Assembly (NCBI RefSeq): GCF_011745145.1
Contig: NZ_CP050191.1
Coordinates: forward strand, 62,001-126,000
Direction: 5' to 3'
DNA: 64,000 nt
Source: Mycobacterium sp. DL440
GTDB taxonomy: Bacteria; Actinomycetota; Actinomycetes; Mycobacteriales; Mycobacteriaceae
The notes below the pieces were generated by a model. It saw only the letters and a list, made by a program, of their open reading frames with translations. It was not told where the DNA came from and made no database searches. Of the stretch, positions 52,163 to 61,615 are shown piece after piece (within the stretch, counting starts at the first letter, position 1; every line of letters begins with the position of its first letter). Made by a program: the position numbers and the translations under genes.

Positions 52163-52600
52163 TCGATCCGGTAGTCCGGCAGGTCGAGGTCGTCGCGCAG
52201 ACTGCCGGCAAACAGCCCCGCCACTGGACGTCCCAGGTTCATCGCGCGCATCGCCACATCGCCGATCAACAACACCCGGTTGTCGGACCAGCGGTCCATC
52301 CGGATCTGGCTGACCACATCGAAGAAGAGGTCGTCGACGCCGCGCCGATGACGAGGTCGAAGTCGTCGGTCGGTCCGTCCTCGAACGTCACGCGTACCCC
52401 GTCGGGGCCCTGGTCGATGCCGGTGATGCTGTCGTTGAACACGGTCGGCACGGTGTCCTCGACGGTGCGGTAGATGGCGGCGGCCAGGTCGCCGCGCGGC
52501 AGGCTGGTGAAGTCGCTGCCGACCATGCGGCGGAACACGTCGACGCGGAGTTCGGCGCGGGTCGCCCGGCGACCCCGGCCCCGCTGATGGCGATTCGCAT
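52159..52600 (-). pseudogene. Decayed FAD-dependent monooxygenase
   Basis: Three pieces of a UbiH/PHBH-like flavoprotein lie in order but in different frames. They are: MRIAISGAGVAG (FAD-binding start, ATG 52600); then ELRVDVFRRMVGSDFTSLPRGDL to DDFDLVIGA; then a C-terminal piece DVVSQIRMDRWSDNRVLLIGD to LPDYRID. A normal member is near 400 aa; here about 145 codons remain, so at least two internal deletions with frame changes have occurred. It overlaps the P450 stop tail to tail. Confidence 0.82.
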
Positions 52601-52650
52601 GACAACTCGATGCTACGGGCGGTTCGGCCATGTTGGGCGTCACATCGAAA

Positions 52651-52677
52651 GGCCCGGACGCCGTTGGCGACCGGGCC
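52651..52677. terminator. GC-rich hairpin
   Basis: GGCCCGG (52651-52657) pairs with CCGGGCC (52671-52677), with an inner GCC/GGC pair. It lies in the gap upstream of the pseudogene and has the form of a terminator, though no gene on either strand clearly ends here. Confidence 0.35.
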
Positions 52678-52734
52678 CCTCCTGCCCCCTGGCCCATACC
52701 CTACGTCCGGTCCACCCCAGGCGCAACAGCGTAA

Positions 52735-52749
52735 GCCAACAGTGTTGAC
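52735..52749. promoter_or_regulatory. TetR-operator-like site
   Basis: GCCAACAGTGTTGAC matches the palindrome GTCAACAATGTTGAC found before the TetR gene at 58667-58681 in 13 of 15 positions. It lies 135 bases upstream of the flavin-monooxygenase pseudogene and 178 bases upstream of the small + strand gene. Confidence 0.4.
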
Positions 52750-52926
52750 AATCGCCGTTGGGGCGCGTTGACTTGAGTCCTGATCCAGTCCCGCCACGCG
52801 GTGCGATCGCTCGCGCGGGCGAATCCAGCCGAGTCTGTCCGACCGGCCACTCGGGCCACCTGCGTGCCCGATTTCGAACTGGATGCCCTGCAACGTCCCG
52901 CTCGGCGGGCAGAGAAGAAACAGACC

Positions 52927-53130
52927 ATGACGCACATCACCGAACCCAGGGTCATCGGAAACCATGCCGATATGGGCCCGTCGCCGGCCAAAAAGGCTGA
53001 AAAACAACATGATTCATCTACCGTCGCGACCGTCGCGGACGTGGTTCAGGCGAGTAGGAGCCGCTGGACTGTCGCTCCGATCGCGCCGCCGGCCGAGGCG
53101 CAGCTCGACTACGATGCGGTTGGTGAGTAG
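52927..53130 (+). CDS. Small hydrophilic protein, possible
   Basis: A 67-codon frame starting MTHITEPRVIGNHADMGPSP, preceded by AGAAGAAA. It has no membrane segment and a central Lys-rich patch (AKKAEKQHD). It ends 27 bases before the transglutaminase-like gene, so the two could be one transcript. I do not recognise it; it may be a genuine short gene or chance. Confidence 0.4.
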   Translation: MTHITEPRVIGNHADMGPSPAKKAEKQHDSSTVATVADVVQASRSRWTVAPIAPPAEAQLDYDAVGE

Positions 53131-53157
53131 TAACTTTTGCCGTTTGGATGCCCTGCC

Positions 53158-53961
53158 ATGAAGCGGGACGTGCGCGCACAGCTCGACATCGACATCGACG
53201 TGCCGACGACATTGGAATTCCAGATCGCCGTTGCGCCACATCCGAACACCGAGGTGTCCGAGTCGCTGTCGTTTGTCCTTGATGGAAAACAATTGCAGTC
53301 CTTGGAGATCAGCGGTACCCACGGCAACCGCATCCACAAGTTCGATGCCGAGGTGGGCAATCTCCGCGTCGACTACACCGCGACGATCATCGGCCGGACC
53401 GATCCGGCACCGGTCACCGAATACGACCTGTCGATGTACCTACGGCCGAGCCGTTATGCCGAGGCCGACAAGTTCTATGGTTTCGCATCAACGGAATTCG
53501 GGCGCTACGTCAACTCGGCGACGCTGCTGGAGAAGGTGTCCACCTGGGTGGGCAACCGGCTTGCTTATGTCCCGGGTTCCAGTGATCCGATCGATGGCGC
53601 GGTGGACACCCTGCTCGCCGGCACCGGTGTGTGCCGAGACTTCGTGCACCTGGTCGTGGCACTGCTACGGGCAGTGAATGTGCCCGCGCGCGCCGTTTCG
53701 GTGTATGCGCCGGGTTTGAGTCCGATGGATTTCCATGCCGTCGCCGAGGCGTTCGTCGACGGGCACTGGCGGGTGGTCGACGGGACGCTGTTGGCGCCCC
53801 GGCAGAGCCTCGTGCGCATCGCCACCGGTCGCGATGCAGCCGATATCGCATTTCTCGACAACCACAAGGGTGCGATCACCTTGAACACTATGGAAGTGAC
53901 CGCAGTCGTCGACGGTCAGCTGCCGGTCGATTCGGTGGACCAGCTGGTGTCGATCGGCTGA
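53158..53961 (+). CDS. Transglutaminase-like cysteine protease-fold protein
   Basis: A 267-aa protein. Residues 1-100 are a beta-rich N-terminal domain; the transglutaminase-like core follows with the triad Cys159 (GVCRDF), His193 (MDFHAV) and Asp208 (VVDGT). ATG 53158 is chosen over TTG 53137 because family proteins begin near this point. There is no signal peptide, so it is cytosolic. Bacterial members are often peptidases or amidases; no substrate can be given. Confidence 0.88.
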   Translation: MKRDVRAQLDIDIDVPTTLEFQIAVAPHPNTEVSESLSFVLDGKQLQSLEISGTHGNRIHKFDAEVGNLRVDYTATIIGRTDPAPVTEYDLSMYLRPSRYAEADKFYGFASTEFGRYVNSATLLEKVSTWVGNRLAYVPGSSDPIDGAVDTLLAGTGVCRDFVHLVVALLRAVNVPARAVSVYAPGLSPMDFHAVAEAFVDGHWRVVDGTLLAPRQSLVRIATGRDAADIAFLDNHKGAITLNTMEVTAVVDGQLPVDSVDQLVSIG

Positions 53962-53985
53962 TCGGGATGTCATCGGGTGCCTTCC

Positions 53986-54777
53986 ATGAGTGACGACAGG
54001 TCGACGGCGGAGCCGCAGAATCCCGGGCGGGCTGATGCGGAGGACGCCGACCTGCGGTCCGGGATCGAAGACCTCGCGGGTCTGGTCGCGGGTAGTCAGG
54101 CGTTGCCCGAGGTATTGGCGGAGGTCGCGTCGTTCGCGGTGCGCGCGATACCGGGCGCCGACGGCGCGGGGGTGACGTTGTTGCGGACCGACCGGACGGA
54201 CAACAGGATCGCCGCATCGGCGGCCAGCGATCCGTTTGTCGCCCGGATCGACGAGATCCAGTTCACGACGCTCGAGGAAGGGCCGTGCATCACGGCGGTT
54301 CTGGAACGCCGGACGGTGCGGTCCGGTTCGCTGGGTGGAGAGATGAGGTGGCCGCGCTTCGGCCCGCGGGTGGGCCGATTGGGTGTGCACAGCGTCCTGT
54401 CGCTGCCGCTGCTGGTGGCCGATCAGGTGGTCGGGGCGATCACCCTGTACGCACACCGCAAAGACATTTTCGATGACCGTGCAGTCGAACTCGGGGAACT
54501 GTTCGCCAAACCGGCGGCCGTCGCAGTGCACAACGCACTGATTCTCTCCGACGCGATTGCCTTGACCGCCCAGTTGCAGGCGGCACTGTCGACGCGCCCG
54601 GCGATCGATCAAGCAATCGGACTCATCCGTGGACGCACCGGGCGCAGCGTCGAGGAAGCATTCGCCCACCTGCGCATGATCAGCCAGACCGAACAGCGCA
54701 AACTTTCCGAAGTGGCACAGCGCCTCGTGGACGAGGCCGCTCGCCGTGCTCGGGTGCGACACAACCGGGCGGACTGA
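53986..54777 (+). CDS. GAF-ANTAR domain protein
   Basis: A protein of about 263 aa. A GAF domain (about 30-180: GADGAGVTLLRTDRTDNRIAAS, GVHSVLSLPLLVADQVVGAITLYA) is followed by an ANTAR RNA-binding domain (about 185-245: LQAALSTRPAIDQAIGLIRGRTGRSVEEAFAHLRMISQ). ANTAR proteins bind tandem-hairpin RNA to prevent transcription termination, and GAF would sense a small ligand. GTG 53977 is an alternative start. It follows the transglutaminase-like gene closely. Confidence 0.9.
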   Translation: MSDDRSTAEPQNPGRADAEDADLRSGIEDLAGLVAGSQALPEVLAEVASFAVRAIPGADGAGVTLLRTDRTDNRIAASAASDPFVARIDEIQFTTLEEGPCITAVLERRTVRSGSLGGEMRWPRFGPRVGRLGVHSVLSLPLLVADQVVGAITLYAHRKDIFDDRAVELGELFAKPAAVAVHNALILSDAIALTAQLQAALSTRPAIDQAIGLIRGRTGRSVEEAFAHLRMISQTEQRKLSEVAQRLVDEAARRARVRHNRAD

Positions 54778-54954
54778 CCCGGGCGCTGCTCGCACGCCGA
54801 CCGGCCTCACCGCGCCGGCACCTGACCGCGGGTGTAGCGTCAAGGGTGTTGGGAATCCAGCCAGTCCGGGATGAGTCAGCTGTCCGCCGTTGATCTCACC
54901 GAGCAACCTGCTCGCGCCGGACACTCCGGTGACAAACCGTAAGTCGGGATCACC

Positions 54955-56127
54955 TTGTACGCTCCATCCGTTTTTGACCTCGCACCGTTCCCCGTTATGC
55001 GGCCGAGAGTCCCGGAGCCGTTGAATTTCGGATTTCTCAGCACCTACCCACCCACCCCGTGCGGTCTGGCCACGTTCAGCGTCGCCCTTGCGCGCGGCCT
55101 CGCCGCCGACGGCGCCTGGGTGAACGTCGTGCGGGTTGCCGATGGATCCACATCCACCAGCGGACACGTCGTCGGCGAACTGACCAGCGGTTCGGCGGCG
55201 TCGGTCGCGTCATCCGCAGATCTGCTCAACCAGAACCACATCGCGGTGATCCAACACGAGTACGGCATCTACGGCGGTGCCGACGGCGATGAAGTCGTGG
55301 ATATTATTGGCAGACTGGATATTCCGTCGATCGTAGTTCTGCACACGGTTCTCGCCGCACCGACCCGACATCAGCGCCAGGTCCTCGAAGCGGTTGTGGC
55401 GCTGGCGGATCGGGTGATCGTGATGTCCGAGGCGGCCAAATCACGCCTGTGCGCGAACTTCTTCGTCGACCGGCGCAAGGTCCTCACCGTCCCGCACGGT
55501 GCAACCATTCCGACCCAGGCAGCGCCAAAACGCGGAGGTAGGCCAACATTGTTGACCTGGGGACTGCTGGGCCCGGGCAAGGGCCTCGAACGGGTCATCG
55601 ACGCGATGGACGGCCTGCACACGCTCAACGGCAGGCCGCAGTATCTCATCGCCGGGCGGACACATCCCAAGGTTCTTGCCGCCGACGGGGAGTCATACCG
55701 CGACACTCTGGTCGAACAGGCGCGGAGCCTGGGCGTGGCGGATGCGGTGTTCTTCGACGCTGCGTATCGCGCGGTGCCCTCGCTGAACGCGCTGGTGCAG
55801 TCCGCGGCCGTGGTGGTGCTGCCGTATGACTCCACCGACCAGGTCACCTCCGGCGTACTGGTCGATGCGGTGGCCAACGGGCGACCCGTCGTCGCCACAG
55901 CGTTCCCGCACGCCGTCGAACTGCTCGGTAGCGGGGCCGGCATTGTCGTCGACCACGACGACCCGGACGCACTCATGTCCGCACTGCGCCGCGTCATCAC
56001 CCAGCCACGGTTGGCCGGTGCCATGGCGGCCGAGGCCCGCCGACTCGCCCCGACGATGGCCTGGTCTGTGATCGCCGACGCGTACAAGACTGTCGCGCAG
56101 GAGATCTTGTCCGAGCGGGTGGCGTGA
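54955..56127 (+). CDS. Glycosyltransferase family 4
   Basis: A protein of up to 390 aa with the GT-B fold. The acceptor half starts FGFLSTYPPTPCGLATFSVALARGL; the donor half has TWGLLGPGKGLERVIDAM, PYDSTDQVTSGVLVDAVANGRPVVAT and the Glu-type motif around HAVELL. TTG 54955 and ATG 54997 are both possible starts, and neither has a clear ribosome binding site. It overlaps the next gene by four bases and is the first gene of a three-gene glycan module. Confidence 0.88.
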   Translation: MYAPSVFDLAPFPVMRPRVPEPLNFGFLSTYPPTPCGLATFSVALARGLAADGAWVNVVRVADGSTSTSGHVVGELTSGSAASVASSADLLNQNHIAVIQHEYGIYGGADGDEVVDIIGRLDIPSIVVLHTVLAAPTRHQRQVLEAVVALADRVIVMSEAAKSRLCANFFVDRRKVLTVPHGATIPTQAAPKRGGRPTLLTWGLLGPGKGLERVIDAMDGLHTLNGRPQYLIAGRTHPKVLAADGESYRDTLVEQARSLGVADAVFFDAAYRAVPSLNALVQSAAVVVLPYDSTDQVTSGVLVDAVANGRPVVATAFPHAVELLGSGAGIVVDHDDPDALMSALRRVITQPRLAGAMAAEARRLAPTMAWSVIADAYKTVAQEILSERVA

Positions 56128-57137
56128 GGATGACGGACACTCCATCACCCCGATACGACCATCTGTTGCGGATGACCGACGGTCGCGGCACGTTCGAACA
56201 TGCCCTGCTGGTAGAGCCGCGAATCGAGAATGGTTACTGCACAGATGATATGGCCCGGGTATTGGTTGTCGCCGCCCGCGAACCCGGAGCCGGTTCGGCC
56301 GTGCACCGATTGGCCGGTGTGGCGGTGCGGTTCTTGAATGAGGCGCAATCCCTCGACGGTGCCTGCCGGAACCGGATGGACAGCGCCGGCAACTGGGTCG
56401 ACGAGCCGACGGTGGAAGACTGTTGGGGGCGTTGCCTGTGGGGGCTGGGAACCGCTGCGGCCCATAGCAATGTCGTCGCAGTCCGCGCCATGGCGGCCAT
56501 CCAGTTCGAGCGGGCAGCCCAGCGACGGTCGCAGTGGCCGCGGGCGATGGCGTTCGCCGTACTCGGCGCCGCCGAGCTGCTCACCGTCCAGCCCGGACAT
56601 GCTCTGGCCCGCGCATTGATCGACGATTACGTCTCGGGCCTGTCCGCACCGAACGGAGACCCGGCTTGGCCGTGGCCCGAGCCGCGCCTCTCGTACGCGA
56701 ATGCGGTTCTGCCCGAGGCGATGATCGCCGCGGGTGTCGCGCTCGAAGACAGCGCGTTGTGCAACCGGGGTGTGGAGTTGCTGGGCTGGCTGGTGGACTG
56801 CGAGACCGGGGACGGTCATCTGTCGCCGACACCGGCGGCAGGCTGGACAACCGGTGAGCCACGGCCCGGATTCGACCAGCAGCCGATCGAAGTCGCGTCG
56901 CTCGCCGACGCGTGCGCCCGCGCCGGCGCCATCGACCCGGGTGCGATCTGGCCGGACACCGTGCGGGCCGCCGCAGCCTGGTTCCAGGGCGACAATGACG
57001 CCGGGGAGTTGATGTGGGATCCCGAGACGGGTGGGGGATTCGACGGCTTGCGCGCCGACGGGGTGAACCGCAATCAGGGCGCGGAGTCGACGCTGGCCGC
57101 GCTCTCGACGTTCCAGCAGGCTCGACGATTGCCGTAG
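56124..57137 (+). CDS. Alpha/alpha-barrel protein of a GT4-GH130 module
   Basis: A 337-aa protein rich in short helices with repeated Trp/Gly turns (DCWGRCLWGLG, DPAWPWPEPRLSYANAVLPEAMI, DGVNRNQGAESTLAAL), as in six-hairpin glycosidase-like folds. The NQGAESTLA motif near the end recurs in proteins encoded beside GH130 enzymes. Catalysis is not shown. GTG 56124 overlaps the glycosyltransferase stop; ATG 56130 is the alternative. Confidence 0.7.
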   Translation: MRMTDTPSPRYDHLLRMTDGRGTFEHALLVEPRIENGYCTDDMARVLVVAAREPGAGSAVHRLAGVAVRFLNEAQSLDGACRNRMDSAGNWVDEPTVEDCWGRCLWGLGTAAAHSNVVAVRAMAAIQFERAAQRRSQWPRAMAFAVLGAAELLTVQPGHALARALIDDYVSGLSAPNGDPAWPWPEPRLSYANAVLPEAMIAAGVALEDSALCNRGVELLGWLVDCETGDGHLSPTPAAGWTTGEPRPGFDQQPIEVASLADACARAGAIDPGAIWPDTVRAAAAWFQGDNDAGELMWDPETGGGFDGLRADGVNRNQGAESTLAALSTFQQARRLP

Positions 57138-57144
57138 GTAGCCA

Positions 57145-58647
57145 ATGACATCGGTTCGAGCCGCCCTCGTCACCCGCAGCCCGCAGCGCCTGGCCGCCGA
57201 CCCCGCCCGCGTCGTCTCGCGGCTGTTCGTGCCGGGCCAGGAGGGTTTCGAGATTCACGAGTCCCGGGCCGGCGCCGTCTTGGCGCGGCTCCTCGATCTG
57301 GGCGAGGCCGAGGTGCGTTCGACTCTCGACGACATCATCGCCAGGCACGGTGGGCGCCATCGCGACCTCGTCGGCACATTTCGTCGTCATGCCGCAGAAC
57401 TCGCCGATCGACTGAATCCCGGTCGCGAACTTTCCGAATCGCGAATGCTGTTGCTCGGCGCGATGTTCACCAACGAGTACGCCGTTGAGGGAGCAGCGCT
57501 GTGTAACCCCAGCATCGTCGCGCACCCGGACCAGTCGGGAACCGCGGCGGGCAGCCTGAGGTTCGTGATGAGTGTGCGGGCCATCGGGGAGGGGCATCGG
57601 TCGACGATCGGGTTCCGCACCGGCACTGTCGATGCGGCCGGTGACGCGGTGATCGACGATGCGGCACCATTCGCCACGGTGGGGGTGACCGTGCCGACTC
57701 TGCTCGACGCGGCGGTGTTCCGCAGCGAGCTGGTCGGGCTGGGTGATGCGGGTGAGTCCGCCGAGTACGTCCTCGGCCGGCTCGAAGACCGTTTCACCCG
57801 CGGTGAACTGGAGACGCAACTCGACCACTTGCTGGGGCATCGCAGCACACGACGGCGCGCCCAGGAGGCCATTGCGTTGATGCGGCGAATTGCGGACCGG
57901 TCCTACGCGGTCGAATTCCCCAGGGATACAGTACTGTCCGAGCAGATACTGTGGCCTGCCACCGAATCCGAAGCGGCGGGGATGGAGGACGCGCGATTCG
58001 TCCGCTTCGTCGACGACGACGGTTCGGTCGCCTACCACGCCACGTATACGGCGTACAGCGGTTCCCGTATCAGTCAACAGATGTTGACGACCAACGACTT
58101 TCGCTCATTCACCTCGGCACCGATGGTGGGCCGGGCCGCAGCCAACAAGGGCCTGGCGTTGTTCCCGCGGCGGATCCGCGGCCGGTTCGCGGCGATGTCG
58201 AGATCCGACCGAGAGTCCAATACCGTGGCCTACAGCGACCACTTGGCGGTGTGGCCGAATTCGGTGCCATGCCAACAGCCGGTAACGGCCTGGGAAGCAC
58301 TACAACTGGGAAACTGCGGTTCACCGATCGAGACCGAGGCCGGGTGGCTGGTGCTCACGCATGGTGTCGGCCCGATGCGCACCTACCGTATCGGGGCAGT
58401 CCTGCTCGACCTTGAGGATCCGACCCGGATCCTCGGCCGGCTCACCGAGCCGCTGCTGAGTCCCGGTCCGGACGAGCAGTTCGGCTATGTCCCCAACGTG
58501 GTCTACTCGTGTGGTGCGCTGGTGCACGCAGGAACTTTGGTGCTGCCATACGGGATCGGCGATGCGGCAATAGGCATTGCCACCGTTCCGCTGGCCGAGC
58601 TCATCGCCGCGTTGCTCGATGGCGAGCCGCTGGCCGCGGGTGGGTAA
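57145..58647 (+). CDS. GH130-family beta-mannoside phosphorylase/hydrolase
   Basis: A 500-aa member of the GH130 five-bladed-propeller family. Typical motifs are CNPSIVAHPD, SEQILWPATESEAAGMEDARFV, LGNCGSPIETEAGWLVLTHGVGPMRTY and EQFGYVPNVVYSCGA. GH130 enzymes cleave or phosphorolyse beta-mannosides. It follows the alpha/alpha-barrel gene by seven bases. Phosphorylase versus hydrolase cannot be decided by eye. Confidence 0.87.
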   Translation: MTSVRAALVTRSPQRLAADPARVVSRLFVPGQEGFEIHESRAGAVLARLLDLGEAEVRSTLDDIIARHGGRHRDLVGTFRRHAAELADRLNPGRELSESRMLLLGAMFTNEYAVEGAALCNPSIVAHPDQSGTAAGSLRFVMSVRAIGEGHRSTIGFRTGTVDAAGDAVIDDAAPFATVGVTVPTLLDAAVFRSELVGLGDAGESAEYVLGRLEDRFTRGELETQLDHLLGHRSTRRRAQEAIALMRRIADRSYAVEFPRDTVLSEQILWPATESEAAGMEDARFVRFVDDDGSVAYHATYTAYSGSRISQQMLTTNDFRSFTSAPMVGRAAANKGLALFPRRIRGRFAAMSRSDRESNTVAYSDHLAVWPNSVPCQQPVTAWEALQLGNCGSPIETEAGWLVLTHGVGPMRTYRIGAVLLDLEDPTRILGRLTEPLLSPGPDEQFGYVPNVVYSCGALVHAGTLVLPYGIGDAAIGIATVPLAELIAALLDGEPLAAGG

Positions 58648-58666
58648 CGGGCGGTAGCCGATCTCT

Positions 58667-58681
58667 GTCAACAATGTTGAC
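58667..58681. promoter_or_regulatory. TetR-type operator palindrome
   Basis: GTCAAC-AAT-GTTGAC is a perfect 6-bp inverted repeat. It lies 60 bases before the TetR regulator ATG, so autorepression is likely. A 13/15 match occurs at 52735-52749. Confidence 0.6.
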
Positions 58682-58741
58682 GTACACTGTGGGCCCGTGC
58701 TGCGTTCTGGCGTAGGCCGGTCACTTGGAGGTTTTGCCACG

Positions 58742-59443
58742 ATGGTCAGACAGGTATCCGCCCCCCGGCGTGGTGCGGACGGGCAGGTCAACCGATCGGT
58801 GATCCTGCAGTCCGCCCTGCGGCTGGTGGATCGTGACGGTGTCGATGGTCTGTCGATGCGCCGCCTCAGTGAGGAGGTCGGCCGGGACCCCGCGGTCCTC
58901 TACCGGCATGTGCCCAACAAGGCCGCGTTGCTCGACGGGGTCACCGAGATGGTGATCGGCCAGTTGCGCGTGGACACCGCGGATCCAGACTGGGCCACCC
59001 AGCTACGCACGGTGGCGCATGACTTTCGCCGGCTGGCTTTGGCGCACCCGAACATCGTGCCGCTGATGGTGACTCGCCCGTTGGCCACCCCGCTGGGGCA
59101 GCGTCCGCCGGGGATGCTGCGGCCACTGGAAGACGTGCTGGCGCTCCTGACAACCGCCGGCTTCTCCGGGCGTGATGCCCTGCACATCTACCGGATGTTG
59201 TTCGGCTATCTGCACGGGCACATCCTCACCGAGTTGCAGGAGGTCGTCGAACGGCCGGAGGAGTCCGACGATGTGCTGCGGCTGGGTCTGCACCGGCTGT
59301 CCGTCACCGAGTTCCCGCAGGTGCGCGCACTGGCATCCGCGCTGGGGTCCTACGACGGCGCAACTGAACTGGACCGCGGGCTCGACGTGTTGTTCATCGG
59401 GTTGGAGGCCACCATCGGCAGGAGTTCCCGAACGTCCGGCTGA
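58742..59443 (+). CDS. TetR-family transcriptional regulator
   Basis: A 233-aa regulator. The N-terminal HTH is typical (LQSALRLVDRDGVDGLSMRRLSEEVGRDPAVLYRHVPNKAALLDGV) and the C-terminal half fits the TetR_C_1 group (HPNIVPLMVTRPLATPLGQRPPG). ATG 58742 is preferred since TTGGAGG lies about ten bases upstream; GTG 58697 also is in frame. The operator palindrome lies just upstream. A likely second target is the region before the monooxygenase pseudogene. Confidence 0.9.
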   Translation: MVRQVSAPRRGADGQVNRSVILQSALRLVDRDGVDGLSMRRLSEEVGRDPAVLYRHVPNKAALLDGVTEMVIGQLRVDTADPDWATQLRTVAHDFRRLALAHPNIVPLMVTRPLATPLGQRPPGMLRPLEDVLALLTTAGFSGRDALHIYRMLFGYLHGHILTELQEVVERPEESDDVLRLGLHRLSVTEFPQVRALASALGSYDGATELDRGLDVLFIGLEATIGRSSRTSG

Positions 59444-59472
59444 TCTCCAGGTAGGCGTGCCAAGCTGGGGTC

Positions 59473-60507
59473 ATGGCTGCGAAACGCTCCCCGCACCGTG
59501 CCGATCTTGTGCTTTCCGGCGGCGGGGTCAAGGGCATCGGCCTGGTGGGCGCCGTCGTCGCGCTCAAGGAGGCCGGGTACGCGATCGAACGGATCTCCGG
59601 AACCTCGGCCGGTTCACTGGTCGGCGCCGTGGTGGCCGCGGCTGAGCAACGCCACGAGCTGACCAATGCGCAGCTGCACGAACTGGCATTGAATGTGCCC
59701 TACCGCAAGTTCCGCGACAGCGGGCCCATCGAGCGCATCCCGGTGCTGGGTACGGCGTGGGGACTGCTGCGCGAGACCGGTATCTATCGCGGCGATTTCG
59801 CCTACGACTGGATTTGCAGCGAGCTGAAGAACCTGGGCGTCAAGACCTTTGGCGATCTGGCGATCACCGATGATCACCTGCTTCCTGAACGGCGCTACCG
59901 GTTCGTCGCCACGGTGACCGATGTGACGACCGGGCAACTGGTGCGCCTGCCCTGGGATTACCGGCGTGTCTATGGCCTGGATCCCGACGAGCAACTCGTC
60001 GCCGACGCCGTGCGGGCCTCGATGGCGATCCCGTTCCTGTTCCATCCGGTCACCCTGAAAACCGCTGACGGGCAGCCGTGCACGTTGGTGGACGGTGGGG
60101 TGTTGTCGAACTTCCCGATCGACTCGTTCGACCGACCCGACGGTGACGAGCCGCGCTGGCCCACCTTCGGGGTGACGGTGGTGCCCTATCTGCCCGCGCC
60201 GTCGGCCGAGGAGCTCATCCCCGGATTGGGGATGCTGCGCTGCGGCGCGCCGACCTTCCTGGAAAGCCTGCTCACCACCATGCTGGTCGGTCACGACCAG
60301 GCCCATCTGAGTCTGCCGTGGGTGAAGGTGCGTGCGATCCAGGTGGATTCGACCGACGTCGGTGTGCTGGACTTCGACATCACCCGCAACGAGGCCGAGT
60401 GCCTGTACGACAAGGGTTACGCGGCGACGGCGGAGTTCCTGTCCACCTGGGACTGGCCGGCGTATCTGGATCGCTTCCGCCGGGCACATCGGGTGGATCT
60501 GTCGTAG
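59473..60507 (+). CDS. Patatin-like phospholipase
   Basis: A 344-aa patatin-family hydrolase with the oxyanion-hole motif GGGVKG (16-21), nucleophile GTSAG (43-47, Ser45) and the catalytic Asp in [13 protein letters not shown]. No signal peptide is seen, so it acts on the cytosolic side. It follows the TetR gene by 29 bases. Family members cleave phospholipids or other acyl esters. Confidence 0.92.
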   Translation: MAAKRSPHRADLVLSGGGVKGIGLVGAVVALKEAGYAIERISGTSAGSLVGAVVAAAEQRHELTNAQLHELALNVPYRKFRDSGPIERIPVLGTAWGLLRETGIYRGDFAYDWICSELKNLGVKTFGDLAITDDHLLPERRYRFVATVTDVTTGQLVRLPWDYRRVYGLDPDEQLVADAVRASMAIPFLFHPVTLKTADGQPCTLVDGGVLSNFPIDSFDRPDGDEPRWPTFGVTVVPYLPAPSAEELIPGLGMLRCGAPTFLESLLTTMLVGHDQAHLSLPWVKVRAIQVDSTDVGVLDFDITRNEAECLYDKGYAATAEFLSTWDWPAYLDRFRRAHRVDLS

Positions 60508-60523
60508 TGACCGGGACGACACC

Positions 60524-61615
60524 ATGACGATCAGATACTCCGCCCCGGGCCGGATCAACCTGATCGGCGAGCACACCGATTACAACTTGGGCTTTGCGTT
60601 GCCGATTGCCTTGCCGCAGCGCACCTTTGTGAGCTTTGATCCGGACTCGTCAGGTGTGCTGTCCGTGTCGAGTGCGTTGGGTGGCGGGCCCGTGCGGATC
60701 AGTCTGGACACCGTGCCGGGCGAGGTGACAGGCTGGGCGGCGTACGTCGCCGGGGTGGTGTGGGCGCTGCTGAATGCCGGGATCGCGGTGCCGGGCGGGA
60801 CGATGGCGATCACCAGTGAGGTTGAGGCCGGGTCGGGACTGTCGTCGTCGGCGGCGTTGGAATGCGCGGTGCTCGGCGCGCTGCTCACCGCCGTGGGTGC
60901 CGATCTCGATCGCGTCGAGCAGGCCCGGATCGCTCAGCAGGCGGAGAACGAGTATGTCGGCGCGCCAACGGGACTGCTCGATCAACTGGCGTCGTTGTTC
61001 GGTGAGCGCGGGCAGGCGATGTTGATCGACTTCCGCGACGTCACTGTGCGGTCGGTGCGTTTCGATCCCGAGGCGGTCGGGGTGGCGCTGCTGTTGATCG
61101 ACTCACGGGCCAGGCATGCGCATGCCGGTGGCGAGTATGCGGCCCGGCGGGCATCATGCGAGCGGGCTGCCGCCGATCTCGGGGTGGCCTCGCTTCGTGA
61201 GGTTTCTACCGCGTCAGCGCTCACGGCGGTGAAAGATCCGATCGATGCCCGGCGCGCACGACACGTGCTGACCGAGAACCAGCGGGTGCTCGATTGTGTT
61301 GCGGCGCTGGCATCTGCGGATTTCGCGGCGGCTGGCGCGCTGTGGACCGCATCGCATGCCTCGATGCGCGACGACTTCGAGATCACCACCCCGCACCTCG
61401 ATCTGATTGTGGCGGCGGCCGTGCAGGCCGGTGCGCTCGGGGCGCGGATGACCGGCGGCGGGTTCGGCGGCTGTGTCATCGCGCTGGTGCCGGACGAGCG
61501 GGTGAACGCCGTCGGCGAGGCGGTGGTCCGGGCGGTGTGCGAGGCCGGATATCCGGAGCCGGGCATCACCGAAACCCATGCTAGTGACGGCGCGGGGCCG
61601 GTTACCGCAGCTTGA
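60524..61615 (+). CDS. galK: Galactokinase
   Basis: A 363-aa GHMP kinase. The galactokinase signature [15 protein letters not shown] is at residues 7-21, the ATP motif is [13 protein letters not shown] and the third motif is [12 protein letters not shown]. It phosphorylates galactose at C1 for the Leloir pathway. ATG 60524 is chosen because the signature must lie near the N-terminus. Other gal genes are not in the window. It ends overlapping the convergent NYN gene by 14 bases. Confidence 0.95.
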   Translation: MTIRYSAPGRINLIGEHTDYNLGFALPIALPQRTFVSFDPDSSGVLSVSSALGGGPVRISLDTVPGEVTGWAAYVAGVVWALLNAGIAVPGGTMAITSEVEAGSGLSSSAALECAVLGALLTAVGADLDRVEQARIAQQAENEYVGAPTGLLDQLASLFGERGQAMLIDFRDVTVRSVRFDPEAVGVALLLIDSRARHAHAGGEYAARRASCERAAADLGVASLREVSTASALTAVKDPIDARRARHVLTENQRVLDCVAALASADFAAAGALWTASHASMRDDFEITTPHLDLIVAAAVQAGALGARMTGGGFGGCVIALVPDERVNAVGEAVVRAVCEAGYPEPGITETHASDGAGPVTAA

